A stretch of 64,000 nucleotides of DNA from CBDBFH01 sp965204775 (GTDB taxonomy: Bacteria > Pseudomonadota > Alphaproteobacteria > JAPOUT01 > G958296285), in contig CBDBFH010000029.1 in NCBI GenBank assembly GCA_965204775.1, positions 186,001-250,000 of the forward strand, in the 5' to 3' direction. Each line of letters opens with the position of its first letter. Within the stretch, counting starts at the first letter, position 1. A program made the position numbers and the translations under genes. Shown here one piece after another: positions 32,577-41,073 of this stretch. Below the pieces are notes generated by a model. It did not search any database. It saw only the letters and a list, made by a program, of their open reading frames with translations, and was not told where the DNA came from.

Positions 32577-33164
32577 ATGCCGGAAGGGGCGCGGGCGCTC
32601 TATCGCGGCGCGGTCCGGGCGGCGCGGCGCGAGAGGTTTTACCGGGAGTTCGGGGTTCCCGACACGGCGCAGGGGCGCTTCGAGATGGTGGCGCTTCATC
32701 TGTGGCTGGTATTGCGGCGTCTGGCCTCGGCGGAGGGCCGTCCCTCGGCGGGGGGCCGCCCCTCGGCGGGGGGCCGCCCCTTGGCGGGGGCGCGGGCGCT
32801 GTCGCAGGAGGTGGTGGATGCGTTTTTCGCCGAGATGGAGGCCGTCCTGCGCGAGAGCGGAGCCGGAGACATGGCCGTCCCGCCCCGGATGAAGCGGATC
32901 GCGGCGGCTTTTTACGGACGCCTGCAGGCCTATGATGAGGACCTCCGCGCCGCGCTGGAGCGGAATCTGTATGGCGGCGCGGACCGGCCTTCTGCGGCGA
33001 TCATTGAGGCGTTTTGTGGCTTTGTGCGCGCGGCGGAGACGGTCCTGGCGGGCGAAACCTTGCCGTCCCTGACCGGCGATTGCCTTTACCGGGGGGGAGA
33101 TTGTATTTTACCGATGCCCGATGCCGGTGGGGAACGGGGCGGGGAGACATTTCGAGATGCATAA
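32577..33164 (+). CDS. Ubiquinol-cytochrome c chaperone family protein (CBP3-like)
   Basis: Predicted assembly factor for cytochrome bc1, related to mitochondrial CBP3. FYREFGVPDTAQGRFEMVALHLWLVLRRL is the conserved start; VVDAFFAEMEAVLRESGAGDMAVPPRMKRIAAAFYGRLQAYDEDL follows. Between them three 18-bp repeats (32736-32789) encode RPSAGG/RPSAGG/RPLAGA, extending a loop. 195 aa with start ATG 32577. The stop TAA is 3 bp before a tandem repeat leading into plsX. In other alphaproteobacteria a DUF177 (YceD) gene usually follows; it is absent here. Confidence 0.88.
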   Translation: MPEGARALYRGAVRAARRERFYREFGVPDTAQGRFEMVALHLWLVLRRLASAEGRPSAGGRPSAGGRPLAGARALSQEVVDAFFAEMEAVLRESGAGDMAVPPRMKRIAAAFYGRLQAYDEDLRAALERNLYGGADRPSAAIIEAFCGFVRAAETVLAGETLPSLTGDCLYRGGDCILPMPDAGGERGGETFRDA

Positions 33165-33220
33165 TCCATGAGACCCATGAGATCCATGAGACCCATGAGA
33201 CCCATGAGCGATCCATGAGC
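33165..33220 (+). repeat. 9-bp tandem repeat YCCATGAGA upstream of plsX, possible leader peptide
   Basis: Five in-phase copies of (T/C)CCATGAGA (33165-33209), then a 2-bp slip and a sixth copy that supplies the plsX ATG (33215). The first five ATGs share a frame that reads MRPMRSMRPMRPMSDP and stops at a TGA (33216-33218) overlapping the plsX start. The arrangement suggests a 16-codon leader peptide translationally coupled to plsX, or simple repeat expansion of a start region. Confidence 0.8.
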
Positions 33221-34252
33221 GGCGAGATTGTTCTGGCATTAGACGGCATGGGCGGCGACAACGCGCCGGGCCACGTTTTTGCCGGAGCGGATGCGGCCCT
33301 GTCGCATTCTCCGGAACTGCGGTTTTTGATCTACGGGCCGGAGGAGGCTTTGGGCCCGTGTCTGGAGGGTTTTCCGCGCCTGCGTTCGGCGGTGGAGCTG
33401 CGCCCCGCGCCGGTGGCGATCGGGATGGGAGACAAGCCGTCGCAGGCTTTGCGGCGGGGCCGCAAGGTGAGCAGCATGTGGCGCGCGCTGGATGCGGTGC
33501 ACCAGGGCGAGGCGGCGGCGGCGGTTTCGGGCGGCAACACCGGCGCGCTGATGGCGATGGCGCGCTTTGTGCTGAAGACGCAGCCTTCGATTTCGCGCCC
33601 CGGAATTGCGGCGCTGTGGCCGAACATGAAAGGCTTCAGCGTGGTGATTGATCTGGGGGCGACGATTGGCTCGTCGGCGGATCAGCTGGTCCAGTTTGCG
33701 ATCATGGGGGAGGCCTGTGCGCGGGTTTTGCTGGGCAAGGAGCGTCCGGCGGTGGGCCTGCTGAATATCGGGGTCGAGGAGGTGAAGGGGACCGAGGCGG
33801 TGCGCGAGGCGGCGCGGTTCTTGCGCGAGGCCGATCTGCCCCTGACCTTTCGCGGCTTTATCGAAGGCGACGCCCTCAGCCGGGGCGAGGTGGATGTGAT
33901 TGTGACCGACGGCTTCAGCGGCAACATTGCGCTGAAGGTGGCGGAGGGGACGGCGCGGCAGATCGGGGCGTATCTGTCGGATGCCTTTCGCCGTTCGTGG
34001 CGGACGCGGCTGGGCTATTTTCTGCTGCGCCCGGCGCTGCGCCCTCTGCGGGCGCGGATGGACCCGCGCCGGTTTGACGGCGGGGTTTTTCTGGGCCTGA
34101 ACGGGGTGGCGGTCAAGGGGCATGGCGGCGGCGACGGGGTGAGTTTTTGTTCGGCGATTGAGACGGCGGTTCTGGCGGCGCGGGCGGATTTGCCGGGCCG
34201 GATTGCGGCGGACATGCGGATGCTGGGCGAGGAGCCGGGGGGCCGGGAATGA
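33215..34252 (+). CDS. plsX: Phosphate acyltransferase PlsX
   Basis: Makes acyl-phosphate from acyl-ACP for phospholipid synthesis with PlsY. LALDGMGGDNAPG begins the conserved fold, followed by AVSGGNTGALMAMARFVL, PAVGLLNIGVEEVKGTE, GFIEGDALSRGEVDVIVTDGFSGNIALKVAEG and GLNGVAVKGHGG. 345 aa. Start chosen: ATG 33215, because upstream in-frame residues come only from the 9-bp repeat (HETHE) and the preceding gene. It overlaps fabH by 4 bp. No rpmF or DUF177 gene precedes it. Confidence 0.95.
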   Translation: MSGEIVLALDGMGGDNAPGHVFAGADAALSHSPELRFLIYGPEEALGPCLEGFPRLRSAVELRPAPVAIGMGDKPSQALRRGRKVSSMWRALDAVHQGEAAAAVSGGNTGALMAMARFVLKTQPSISRPGIAALWPNMKGFSVVIDLGATIGSSADQLVQFAIMGEACARVLLGKERPAVGLLNIGVEEVKGTEAVREAARFLREADLPLTFRGFIEGDALSRGEVDVIVTDGFSGNIALKVAEGTARQIGAYLSDAFRRSWRTRLGYFLLRPALRPLRARMDPRRFDGGVFLGLNGVAVKGHGGGDGVSFCSAIETAVLAARADLPGRIAADMRMLGEEPGGRE

Positions 34253-35223
34253 GCGGGGTTCGGGTGGTCGTGGAGGGCTGCGGCAGTTATCTGCCTGAGC
34301 GGGTGATGACGAATGACGAACTGGCGCGCCGCCTCGACACGAGCGATGAATGGATTGTCCAGCGAACGGGAATCCGGCGCCGCCATATTGCGGCGGAGGG
34401 GGAGCGCAGTTCGGACCTTGCGGCGGCGGCGGCGCGGGCGGCGCTGGCCGATGCGGGGCGGGCGGCGGGAGAGGTTGACCTGATCGTGGTGGCGACGGCG
34501 ACGCCCGACCACACCTTTCCGGCGACCGCGACGCAGGTTCAGCACAAATTGGGAATGGAAAAGGGCTTCGCCTTTGACGTTCAGGCGGTCTGCACGGGCT
34601 TTGTCTATGCGCTGGCGACGGCGGGGAATTTTCTTCGGGCGGGGCAGGGCAGCCGTGCGCTGGTGATCGGGGCGGAGACGTTTTCGCGTATTCTGGACTG
34701 GGAGGACCGGAGCACCTGCGTTTTGTTCGGGGACGGGGCGGGGGCGCTGGTGGTCTCGGCGGTTCCGGAAGACGGGGCCGGGGGGCGGGGGCTGATCGGC
34801 TCGCGGCTGTATTCGGACGGGCGCTATTTGCCGCTCTTGTATGTGGACGGCGGGCCGTCGTCGGGGGACCGGGTCGGGCATTTGCGGATGGAGGGGCGGG
34901 AGATTTTCCGGCACGGGGTTGCGAAGATTTCCGAGGCGATCCTCGACGTTCTGGCGCAGACCGGCCTGACCTCCGAAGACATTGACTGGTTTGTCCCCCA
35001 TCAGGCGAACATCCGGATTCTGGAGGCGGTCGCGCGCAAGATTTCCCTGCCGCGTGAGAAGATCATCATCACGATTGCGGATCATGCGAACACCTCGGCG
35101 GCGTCGGTTCCTCTGGCGCTGGATCAGGGCCGCCGGGACGGGCGGATCAAGCAGGGCGATCTGGTGATGCTGGAGGCGATGGGCGGCGGCCTGACCTGGG
35201 GGGCGGCGGCGTTGCGCTGGTAG
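34249..35223 (+). CDS. fabH: 3-oxoacyl-ACP synthase III
   Basis: Starts fatty-acid synthesis by condensing acetyl-CoA with malonyl-ACP. The thiolase-fold active site is complete: Cys115 in QAVCTGF, His251 in FVPHQAN and Asn281 in HANTSAAS. The CoA-binding Trp/Arg region is DEWIVQRTGIRRR. 324 aa, standard. Coupled to plsX and upstream of ihfA. Confidence 0.97.
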   Translation: MSGVRVVVEGCGSYLPERVMTNDELARRLDTSDEWIVQRTGIRRRHIAAEGERSSDLAAAAARAALADAGRAAGEVDLIVVATATPDHTFPATATQVQHKLGMEKGFAFDVQAVCTGFVYALATAGNFLRAGQGSRALVIGAETFSRILDWEDRSTCVLFGDGAGALVVSAVPEDGAGGRGLIGSRLYSDGRYLPLLYVDGGPSSGDRVGHLRMEGREIFRHGVAKISEAILDVLAQTGLTSEDIDWFVPHQANIRILEAVARKISLPREKIIITIADHANTSAASVPLALDQGRRDGRIKQGDLVMLEAMGGGLTWGAAALRW

Positions 35224-35250
35224 ATTGGTTCCGCTTGAGCGGTTAGAACT

Positions 35251-35280
35251 TTGACTTTCCGCGATTTTTTGGCAAACAAT
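35251..35280 (+). promoter_or_regulatory. Possible ihfA promoter
   Basis: TTGACT (35251-35256) and AACAAT (35275-35280) are 18 bp apart in the AT-rich gap after fabH, about 30 bp before the ihfA ATG. The -35 is good and the -10 moderate. Confidence 0.45.
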
Positions 35281-35311
35281 ACGGGAACTGATTCGTTTTT
35301 TGGGCGGCGAA

Positions 35312-35629
35312 ATGGCCGGGCACACTTTGACGCGCTTTGATCTTGCGGCGGCGGTTCACCGGCGGGTGGGCTTGTCGCACAATGAGTCGGCGCGTCTGGT
35401 TGAGGCGGTTTTGGGGGAGATTGTGGGGGGCTTGTTGCGGGAGGGGGAGGTGAAGTTGTCGTCCTTTGGGACGTTTCGGGTTTCGGAGCGCGGCGCGCGG
35501 GTTGGGCGCAATCCGCGGACGGGGGTTGAGGCGCGGGTTCCGGCGCATCGTTCTTTGGTTTTTCGTCCGAGCGGGGTTTTGAGGCTTCGGGTTGGGCGCG
35601 GGGTTGGAACAAAAGGAGACAGGCCATGA
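35312..35629 (+). CDS. ihfA: Integration host factor, alpha subunit
   Basis: Sequence-specific DNA-bending protein of the HU/IHF family. LTRFDLAAAVHRRVGLSHNESARLVEAVLGEI is the helical dimer part; VKLSSFGTFRVSERGARVGRNPRTGVEARVPAHRSLVFRPSG contains the beta-arm with the Pro that intercalates DNA (GRNPRTG). 105 aa. Start chosen: ATG 35312. It overlaps the MerR gene by 4 bp, the usual fabH-ihfA-merR order. Confidence 0.95.
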   Translation: MAGHTLTRFDLAAAVHRRVGLSHNESARLVEAVLGEIVGGLLREGEVKLSSFGTFRVSERGARVGRNPRTGVEARVPAHRSLVFRPSGVLRLRVGRGVGTKGDRP

Positions 35630-36120
35630 GCCAGGTTGATGCTTTGGAGATCGGCAGTCCGGAGGAGGCCTTGACGGGCAAGGCTTCGGATGCGTTTCAG
35701 ACGATCAGCGAGGTTGCGGGGTTATTGGGGGTTCCGCAGCATGTTTTGCGCTTTTGGGGCGGGCGCTTTCCGCAGATCAAGCCGGTGAAGGGTTCCGGCG
35801 GGCGGCGCTATTACCGCCCGGCGGACATCGCGTTGTTGCGCGGAATTCGGCATTTCCTGTATGAGGAGGGCTATACGATCCGGGGGGTTTTGAAGGTGAT
35901 GAAGGAGCGGGGGAGCCGCTTTGTCGCGGCGCACGGCGAAGACTCCGGCGCGGCGGCGGAGCCGGAATCTGTGGCAGAGCCTGCGGCGTCCGTAGCTGCG
36001 CCGGTGGAGCCGGTGGAGCCGGCGGCGTTGCTGAATGAGGCTTTGCGGTCGGAACTGGGCGTGTTGCTCGCGCGTCTGGAGGATTTGAGCGCCCGCCTGA
36101 AACATTACGGCGACGCCTGA
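35626..36120 (+). CDS. MerR family transcriptional regulator
   Basis: Winged-helix regulator whose N-terminal domain reads FQTISEVAGLLGVPQHVLRFWGGRFPQIKPVKGSGGRRYYRPADIALLRGIRHFLYEEGYTIRGV (about residues 25-90). The Ala/Pro/Glu-rich linker and short C-terminal helix have no metal-binding Cys, so it is not a metal sensor of the classic kind. 164 aa. The gene is the constant companion of ihfA in alphaproteobacteria; its targets are not clear. Confidence 0.9.
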   Translation: MSQVDALEIGSPEEALTGKASDAFQTISEVAGLLGVPQHVLRFWGGRFPQIKPVKGSGGRRYYRPADIALLRGIRHFLYEEGYTIRGVLKVMKERGSRFVAAHGEDSGAAAEPESVAEPAASVAAPVEPVEPAALLNEALRSELGVLLARLEDLSARLKHYGDA

Positions 36121-36250
36121 TCCTTCAAAAGCGCCGGTTCAGGAAGCCCCCGAACCTCAAACAACCCGCGCGCCGGCCCCGCGCCCGCCGTTGTTGCACT
36201 CCGCCCTCGCTCTCACTTCTTTAACCGGCGGCCCCTTTCCGCCCCGCCTG

Positions 36251-36259
36251 TGCTAGAAT
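36251..36259 (+). promoter_or_regulatory. Extended -10 (TGCTAGAAT) before tRNA-Leu
   Basis: TGC directly followed by TAGAAT fits an extended -10 element, 26 bp before the tRNA 5' end. No clear -35 is visible, which such promoters can tolerate. Confidence 0.45.
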
Positions 36260-36285
36260 TCGCTCCAAAACAGGCCAACATTCAT

Positions 36286-36375
36286 GCGGACGTGGCGGAA
36301 CCGGTAGACGCAGCGGACTTAAAATCCGCTTCGGGGACACCCCGAGTGCGGGTTCAAATCCCGCCGTCCGCACCA
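36286..36375 (+). tRNA. tRNA-Leu(UAA)
   Basis: Acceptor GCGGACG pairs with CGTCCGC; the anticodon loop is CTTAAAA with anticodon TAA in stem GCGGA/TCCGC; there is a long variable arm and T-loop TTCAAAT. Discriminator A is followed by an encoded CCA (36373-36375), unlike the tRNA-Ser in this window. Confidence 0.96.
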
Positions 36376-36383
36376 GCCCCGAC

Positions 36384-36638
36384 TCACCCGGCCCCCGCGC
36401 CGGAAGACGCAAAAATATAGCGGGTCGCACAGTACGGGCAGACAATCGAATCCTCCGCCCCCATCTCCAGAAAAACATGCGGATGGTCAAACGGCGCGCT
36501 CGCCCCGATGCAGCGAAAACTCTTCACCCCGATCCGAATCTCCGCCAGACCCTCGTCATTCGCAAAATGGGGAATATTTTTCTCCTTCACCACAGCGAAA
36601 AAATCCCTATCATGACCGCAGAAAGGGGGACTATTCAC
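36384..36638 (-). CDS. Zinc-finger protein of the zf-CHCC type
   Basis: A small protein (up to 84 aa) with FRCIGASAPFDHPHVFLEMGAEDSIVCPYCATRYI, the Cys-x(9)-His...CxxC zinc site shared with the mitochondrial complex I subunit NDUFS6 and its alphaproteobacterial homologues. The start is uncertain; the conserved part begins near IRIGVKSF and an internal start is possible. It lies tail-on to the tRNA-Leu, with an 8-bp gap, and is divergent from the transporter gene. Confidence 0.8.
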   Translation of the reverse strand: MNSPPFCGHDRDFFAVVKEKNIPHFANDEGLAEIRIGVKSFRCIGASAPFDHPHVFLEMGAEDSIVCPYCATRYIFASSGAGAG

Positions 36639-36668
36639 ACAGAACCCCCCAAAAGAAAAGGAGAAAGC

Positions 36669-38093
36669 ATGGCGCTTCCGGCCTCAGCCCCCGCTCAGCC
36701 GCGCGGTCAGCCGGACCGGCTCGGGCAGCAGGGCCGGCGCGGCCAGCCGGGCCGGCTCGGCCTGGGGCGGATTTGCGCCTATGCCCTGCCCGCTCTGCCG
36801 ATCTCCGCGCTGGGGCTGCCGATGGCCGTCCATCTGCCCGCCTTCTACATCTATGAGATTGGAATCCCCACCGCCCTCGTCGGCTTCGCTCTCATGCTCG
36901 CCCGCCTCTGGGACGTCGGAACCGACCCGCTCATGGGCATCCTCTCCGATCGCATGGAAACCCGCTTCGGCAAGCGCCGCATCTGGCTCGTCCTCTCCAT
37001 CCCGATCCTCGCCTTCTGCGCCTGGAAACTCTTTAACCCCCCCGCAGACGCCTCCTGGCTCTACCTCCTCTTCTGGCTCGTCTGCATCTATATCGGCTGG
37101 ACGATGATCGTCATCTCCCACATCTCCTGGGGGGCGGAACTCTCCGACTCCTATCATGAGCGATCCGTCATTCAGGCCGTCCGCGAGGCCTTCCTCGTCA
37201 TCGGCATGGTCGTCGTCCTCGCTCTGCCCGCCGCCTTCAACTGGTTCGGACTGGTCGAAACCTCGCCCCGAAACACCGTCTGGATGATGTCGCTCTACAT
37301 TATCTGCTTCCTTCCAATCACCATCGGCGCCGCCGTCTTCAGCGTCGGCGAAAACCCGAAACTCACCCGCAAAACCTCCTTCTCCCTCAAACAGGCCCGC
37401 GCCATCGTCCTGGAAAACCTCCCCCTCCGGCGGCTCCTGTGCGCCGACGTCGCATCAGGACTGGGAACCGGAACCGTCGCCGTCCTCTTCTTCCCCCTCA
37501 CCCGCGAAGTCTTCCAGCTCCCCGACAGCTGGGCCAACCTCATGCTCATCGTCTACTTTCTCTCCGGCGCCGGTTTCGTCCCCCTCATGATCAAAGTCTC
37601 CCGATATTTCGGCAAACACCGAACCCTCGCCTACTCCTCCCTCTTCAACGCCGTCTGTCTCCTCTACCTCCTCATCATGCCCGCGCAGGCGCCCTATCTC
37701 GCCCTCTTTGTCTGGGTCATCCTCGGCTGCAACATGGCGGTCGGCCCCTTCCTGTTGCGCTCGATCATGGCCGACGTCAGCGAACACGACGCCGCCGAAA
37801 CCGAAACCCGCCAAAAAACCGGACTCTTCATCTCCCTCCTCACCCTGACCAGCAAACTCGGCTGGGCGCTCGCCGCCGGGATCGCCCTGCCTCTCGTGCA
37901 GCTGATGGGCTTCGATTCCCGCATCGACAACCCGCCCGAAGTGATCGACCGTCTGCGCGCCTTCTACGTCTTCTTCCCGGCGGCGCTGGGCCTGCTCGCG
38001 GCGGCGGTGATGTGGAACTTCCCCATCGATCAGGCCCGCCAGGAGCACAATCGCGCCCGGATCGCCGCCCGCGAACAGACCTCCTCCGCCTAG
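36669..38093 (+). CDS. MFS transporter of the GPH (glycoside-pentoside-hexuronide):cation symporter type
   Basis: Twelve-segment inner-membrane carrier. After a low-complexity cytoplasmic start (GQPDRLGQQGRRGQPGRLG), the family features appear: ALPALPISALGLPMAVHLPAFY, ARLWDVGTDPLMGILSDRMETRFGKRRIW (the loop 2-3 motif of GPH carriers) and LGCNMAVGPFLLRSIMADVSEHDAAETETRQKTGLFISLLTLTSKLG. 474 aa. Start chosen: ATG 36669 with AAAAGGAGAAAG before it. The substrate is not known. Its stop overlaps the convergent M20 gene by 4 bp. Confidence 0.88.
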   Translation: MALPASAPAQPRGQPDRLGQQGRRGQPGRLGLGRICAYALPALPISALGLPMAVHLPAFYIYEIGIPTALVGFALMLARLWDVGTDPLMGILSDRMETRFGKRRIWLVLSIPILAFCAWKLFNPPADASWLYLLFWLVCIYIGWTMIVISHISWGAELSDSYHERSVIQAVREAFLVIGMVVVLALPAAFNWFGLVETSPRNTVWMMSLYIICFLPITIGAAVFSVGENPKLTRKTSFSLKQARAIVLENLPLRRLLCADVASGLGTGTVAVLFFPLTREVFQLPDSWANLMLIVYFLSGAGFVPLMIKVSRYFGKHRTLAYSSLFNAVCLLYLLIMPAQAPYLALFVWVILGCNMAVGPFLLRSIMADVSEHDAAETETRQKTGLFISLLTLTSKLGWALAAGIALPLVQLMGFDSRIDNPPEVIDRLRAFYVFFPAALGLLAAAVMWNFPIDQARQEHNRARIAAREQTSSA

Positions 38094-39328
38094 CAGCACC
38101 CCGCGCCGCGCCGCGCCGACGCCACCGCCAAATCCGAAGCCGCTTGCGTCTGCGCAAACTCTTCCCGCGCGCTTTGGCGCAAGGCGGGATCGCACATGAA
38201 ATCCAGCGCCGTCATCGCCAGCGCCTTCGCCCCGTCGAGCGCGGCCTTGTCCCCGGAAGGACTCGCCGCATGGCGGGCGAAATCCGGATGGTGAATCACC
38301 ACATTCGCGGGCGCGGCGGCGATCATCGGATGAATCGACGGAACCCGGTGACTGACATTCCCCATATCGGTGCTGATTACGGCATTCGCAGGCAGCTGTT
38401 CGGGCGGGAAGAACGCGCGCCCGATGGCGCGGGCGTTGGCCTCATAGGCCCCGGTGAGGGCGGCGTTGTTTTTGAGGTCAAGATAGTCCACCGGACTCCA
38501 GTTGATCCGCAGCTGCGACCCCGAAGCCTCCGCGCCCGCCCGGAAGCAGCCCTCCACGCGGGCGCGCAAATCGGCCAGGCGCGGGGCCGTCGCCGCCCGC
38601 ACGAAAAAACACGCCGCCGCCCGGTCCGGCACAACATTCGGAACCACGCCCCCCTCGGTGATGATCCCGTGAATCCGCTCGCTGGGCCGGATATGCTGGC
38701 GCAATTGCGCAATCGCCTGATAGGCCGTGATCAATCCGTCGAGTGCGTTGATCCCGCGATGAGGCATCGCAGCGGCATGGGCGCTGCGGCCTTCATAGAC
38801 AATCTCGACCTCGCTCACGCACAAGGCCCCGACCGCCGCCAGGTCCAGCCCGGCAGGGTGAACCATCAGCGCCGCCGCCGTGCCCTCGAAAGCCCCGGCC
38901 CCGGCCATGATCTCCTTGCCGCCGCCGCGCTCCTCCGCCGGAGTCCCCAGATAGCGCACCCGCCCCGGAAGACGATCCTCCAGTCTGGCCAGCGCCAGCG
39001 CCGCGCCCAGCCCGGCAGCCGCAATAATATTATGCCCGCAGGCATGGCCGATCCCCGGAAGCGCGTCATATTCCGACAAAATCGCAACCTCTACGCCCCC
39101 CGCCCGGCCAAAAGACGCCGCATAAGCCGTCTCCAGGCCAAACACGCCCCGCTGCACGTCAAGCCCCGCCCGCTCGGCCCGCCCCGACAAATTCGCCGCC
39201 GCCTTCTTCTCCTCAAAGGCCAACTCGGGGGCGGCGTGAATCTCATGACTCGCCGCCAGCAGATCGGCCTGCATCGCGTCGATGATCTTCACCGCGTCCC
39301 GCTTCAGATTTTTGGCAGATTCGGTCAT
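38090..39328 (-). CDS. M20 family amidohydrolase/peptidase (M20D-like)
   Basis: Zinc hydrolase similar to aminobenzoyl-glutamate hydrolase and N-acyl-amino-acid amidohydrolases. Metal and catalytic residues lie in SEYDALPGIGHACGHN, GTPAEERGGGK and the late HP pair; the lid/dimer domain includes HAAAMPHRGINALDGL and GGVVPNVVPDRA. 412 aa with start ATG 39328. The C-terminus ends in GCC. Located 8 bp downstream of an SDR gene on the same strand. The substrate is not determined. Confidence 0.88.
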   Translation of the reverse strand: MTESAKNLKRDAVKIIDAMQADLLAASHEIHAAPELAFEEKKAAANLSGRAERAGLDVQRGVFGLETAYAASFGRAGGVEVAILSEYDALPGIGHACGHNIIAAAGLGAALALARLEDRLPGRVRYLGTPAEERGGGKEIMAGAGAFEGTAAALMVHPAGLDLAAVGALCVSEVEIVYEGRSAHAAAMPHRGINALDGLITAYQAIAQLRQHIRPSERIHGIITEGGVVPNVVPDRAAACFFVRAATAPRLADLRARVEGCFRAGAEASGSQLRINWSPVDYLDLKNNAALTGAYEANARAIGRAFFPPEQLPANAVISTDMGNVSHRVPSIHPMIAAAPANVVIHHPDFARHAASPSGDKAALDGAKALAMTALDFMCDPALRQSAREEFAQTQAASDLAVASARRGAGCC

Positions 39329-39336
39329 GATCTCAA

Positions 39337-40131
39337 TCAGCGCCGGGCGAAAGGCGTCAGGCTTAAATGCATCCCGGCGTCGCTGAGCAGCGTCTCCCCC
39401 GTGATGTGCCGCGCCCCCTCGCCGCACAAAAAGAGCACCGCGTCGGAAACCAGATCCGGCGTTCCCGCCTGTTTGAGCGGCGTTGTCTCCTCCTGCATCT
39501 TTACCAGCCCGGCATAGGTCTTTTCGTCAAAGCGGTCCCGAAACCAGCGCGTGCCGATAAAGCCGGGACAGACCGCGTTGACCCGAATCTCCGGAGCCAG
39601 CGCGCGGGCCAGACTCAGCGTCATCGTGTTCAGCGCCCCCTTCGAGGCGGCATAGGCAATCGAAGAGCCGATCCCCGAAACCCCCGCAATCGAAGAAATG
39701 TTGACCACCGCCCCCATGCCCTGCTTCTTCATATGCGGCGCGGCGGCGCGGATCATCTGATAGGGGGCGGCGACGTTGATCTTGTAGAGATCGAGAAAGT
39801 CCTGCGCGCTGAGCGCATCGAGGTCCTTGTGGTTGGCGAATTTGGTTGTCCCGGCATTGTTGACCAGAATGTCCAGCCGCCCCCACTTCTCGATTGTCCG
39901 CGAGACGATCCGGCGGCACTGGACGTCGTCGCCGACGTCGCCGCGCATCAACAGCGCCTCGCCCCCCGCCTCGGTGCAGCGCGCAATCGTCTGCTGGGCC
40001 TCCTTGATGCTCTTTGTGCAATTGATCGCAACCCGAACCCCCCGCGCCGCCAGTTTATACGCCACCTCCGCGCCCAGACCCGTCGCCGAGCCGGTCACAA
40101 TCGCGGTCTTGCCCTCAAAAAACTGCATCAT
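39337..40131 (-). CDS. SDR family NAD(P)-dependent oxidoreductase
   Basis: Classical short-chain dehydrogenase/reductase. The cofactor motif is TGSATGLG (Gly-rich), NNAG follows, and the catalytic set is Ser in NISSIAG with YAASK (Tyr and Lys). CPGFIGT closes the fold, and the C-terminus (HITGETLLSDAG) is usual. 264 aa. Start chosen: the ATGATG at 40131, after GGAGAG. It is probably cotranscribed with the M20 gene. Confidence 0.92.
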   Translation of the reverse strand: MMQFFEGKTAIVTGSATGLGAEVAYKLAARGVRVAINCTKSIKEAQQTIARCTEAGGEALLMRGDVGDDVQCRRIVSRTIEKWGRLDILVNNAGTTKFANHKDLDALSAQDFLDLYKINVAAPYQMIRAAAPHMKKQGMGAVVNISSIAGVSGIGSSIAYAASKGALNTMTLSLARALAPEIRVNAVCPGFIGTRWFRDRFDEKTYAGLVKMQEETTPLKQAGTPDLVSDAVLFLCGEGARHITGETLLSDAGMHLSLTPFARR

Positions 40132-40233
40132 CTTTGCTCTCCGTCCGTCAATTATAGCGCGGGCCAAAAAATCGGACCGCAATGTAAATTATGCTAGGTT
40201 TCGGCTTTCGTAAACCGGGGGATTATCCGCCTG

Positions 40234-41073
40234 ATGTCGAAAGCCGCTTTGAAGCAGGCTCGCCTGAAACAGGCTCAGTCCGATCCCGTCTGGGAGGAGA
40301 TTCGGGAGGAGGCCCGCCGCTTCGCCGCGCGTGAAGCGCAGGCCGCCCGCTTCCTCCAGGAGGCCATTCTCCGCCATGACCGCTTCGAGGAGGCATGGGT
40401 CGCCATTCTCGCCGAGGCGCTCGCCGGGGGCGGGTTCAGCTCCGGGGAGCTGCGGGAGAGTTTCGCCGCCCTCCTCCGCGAAACCCCCGCGCTGGCCGAA
40501 GAGGCCCGCGCCGACATCGCCGCCATCCGCGACCGCGACCCCGCCTGCCTCCACTGGCTTGCCCCGCTTCTCTATTTCAAGGGTTTTCATGCGCTGTCCA
40601 CGCATCGCTTCGCCCATGCGCTCTGGGCCGGGGGAGGGCGGATTTTGCCTCTGCATCTGCAGTCGCGGGTGAGCGCGATATGGGGGGTGGACATCCATCC
40701 CGCCGCCCAAATCGGGAGCGGGGTGATGATCGATCATGCGACCGGCGTGGTCATCGGCGAAACGGCGGTGGTCGAGGACGACGTCTCAATGCTGCACGGG
40801 GTGACCCTTGGCGGCACCGGGCGCGAGGCCGGCGGCCGGCATCCGAAGATTCGGCGCGGCGTTCTGATCGGAGCGGGGGCGTGTATTCTGGGCAATATTG
40901 AGATCGGCGCGCGCGCGCTGATCGGCGCGGGCTCGGTGGTTCTGGAGCCGATCCCGGCGGGGGCGACGGCGGTCGGGATTCCGGCGCGGGTGATCTCGCC
41001 TCCGGCGCGCCGCCGCGAACCGGCTCCGGCCCGCGCCATGGAGCACCGCATACCCCCAAGCGGCAAAGACTAG
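40234..41073 (+). CDS. cysE: Serine O-acetyltransferase
   Basis: First step of cysteine synthesis, acetylating serine with acetyl-CoA. The helical N-terminus (PVWEEIREEARRFAAREAQAARFLQEAILRHDRFEEAW) is followed by the left-handed beta-helix with GVDIHPAAQIGSGVMIDHATGVVIGETAVVEDDVSMLHGVTLGGTG, which holds the catalytic Asp-His. 279 aa, ending in a Pro/Arg-rich tail. A cysH remnant elsewhere in the window hints at rearranged sulfur genes. Confidence 0.95.
   Translation: MSKAALKQARLKQAQSDPVWEEIREEARRFAAREAQAARFLQEAILRHDRFEEAWVAILAEALAGGGFSSGELRESFAALLRETPALAEEARADIAAIRDRDPACLHWLAPLLYFKGFHALSTHRFAHALWAGGGRILPLHLQSRVSAIWGVDIHPAAQIGSGVMIDHATGVVIGETAVVEDDVSMLHGVTLGGTGREAGGRHPKIRRGVLIGAGACILGNIEIGARALIGAGSVVLEPIPAGATAVGIPARVISPPARRREPAPARAMEHRIPPSGKD

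Noticed and set aside
33014..33214. Longer plsX start upstream
   Set aside because: The extra residues overlap the chaperone gene and then consist of HETHE repeats; MSGEIVLALDGMGGD matches the family start.
35231..35242. Terminator after fabH (CCGCT/AGCGG)
   Set aside because: Five-bp stem with a 2-nt loop and no T run; too weak to call.
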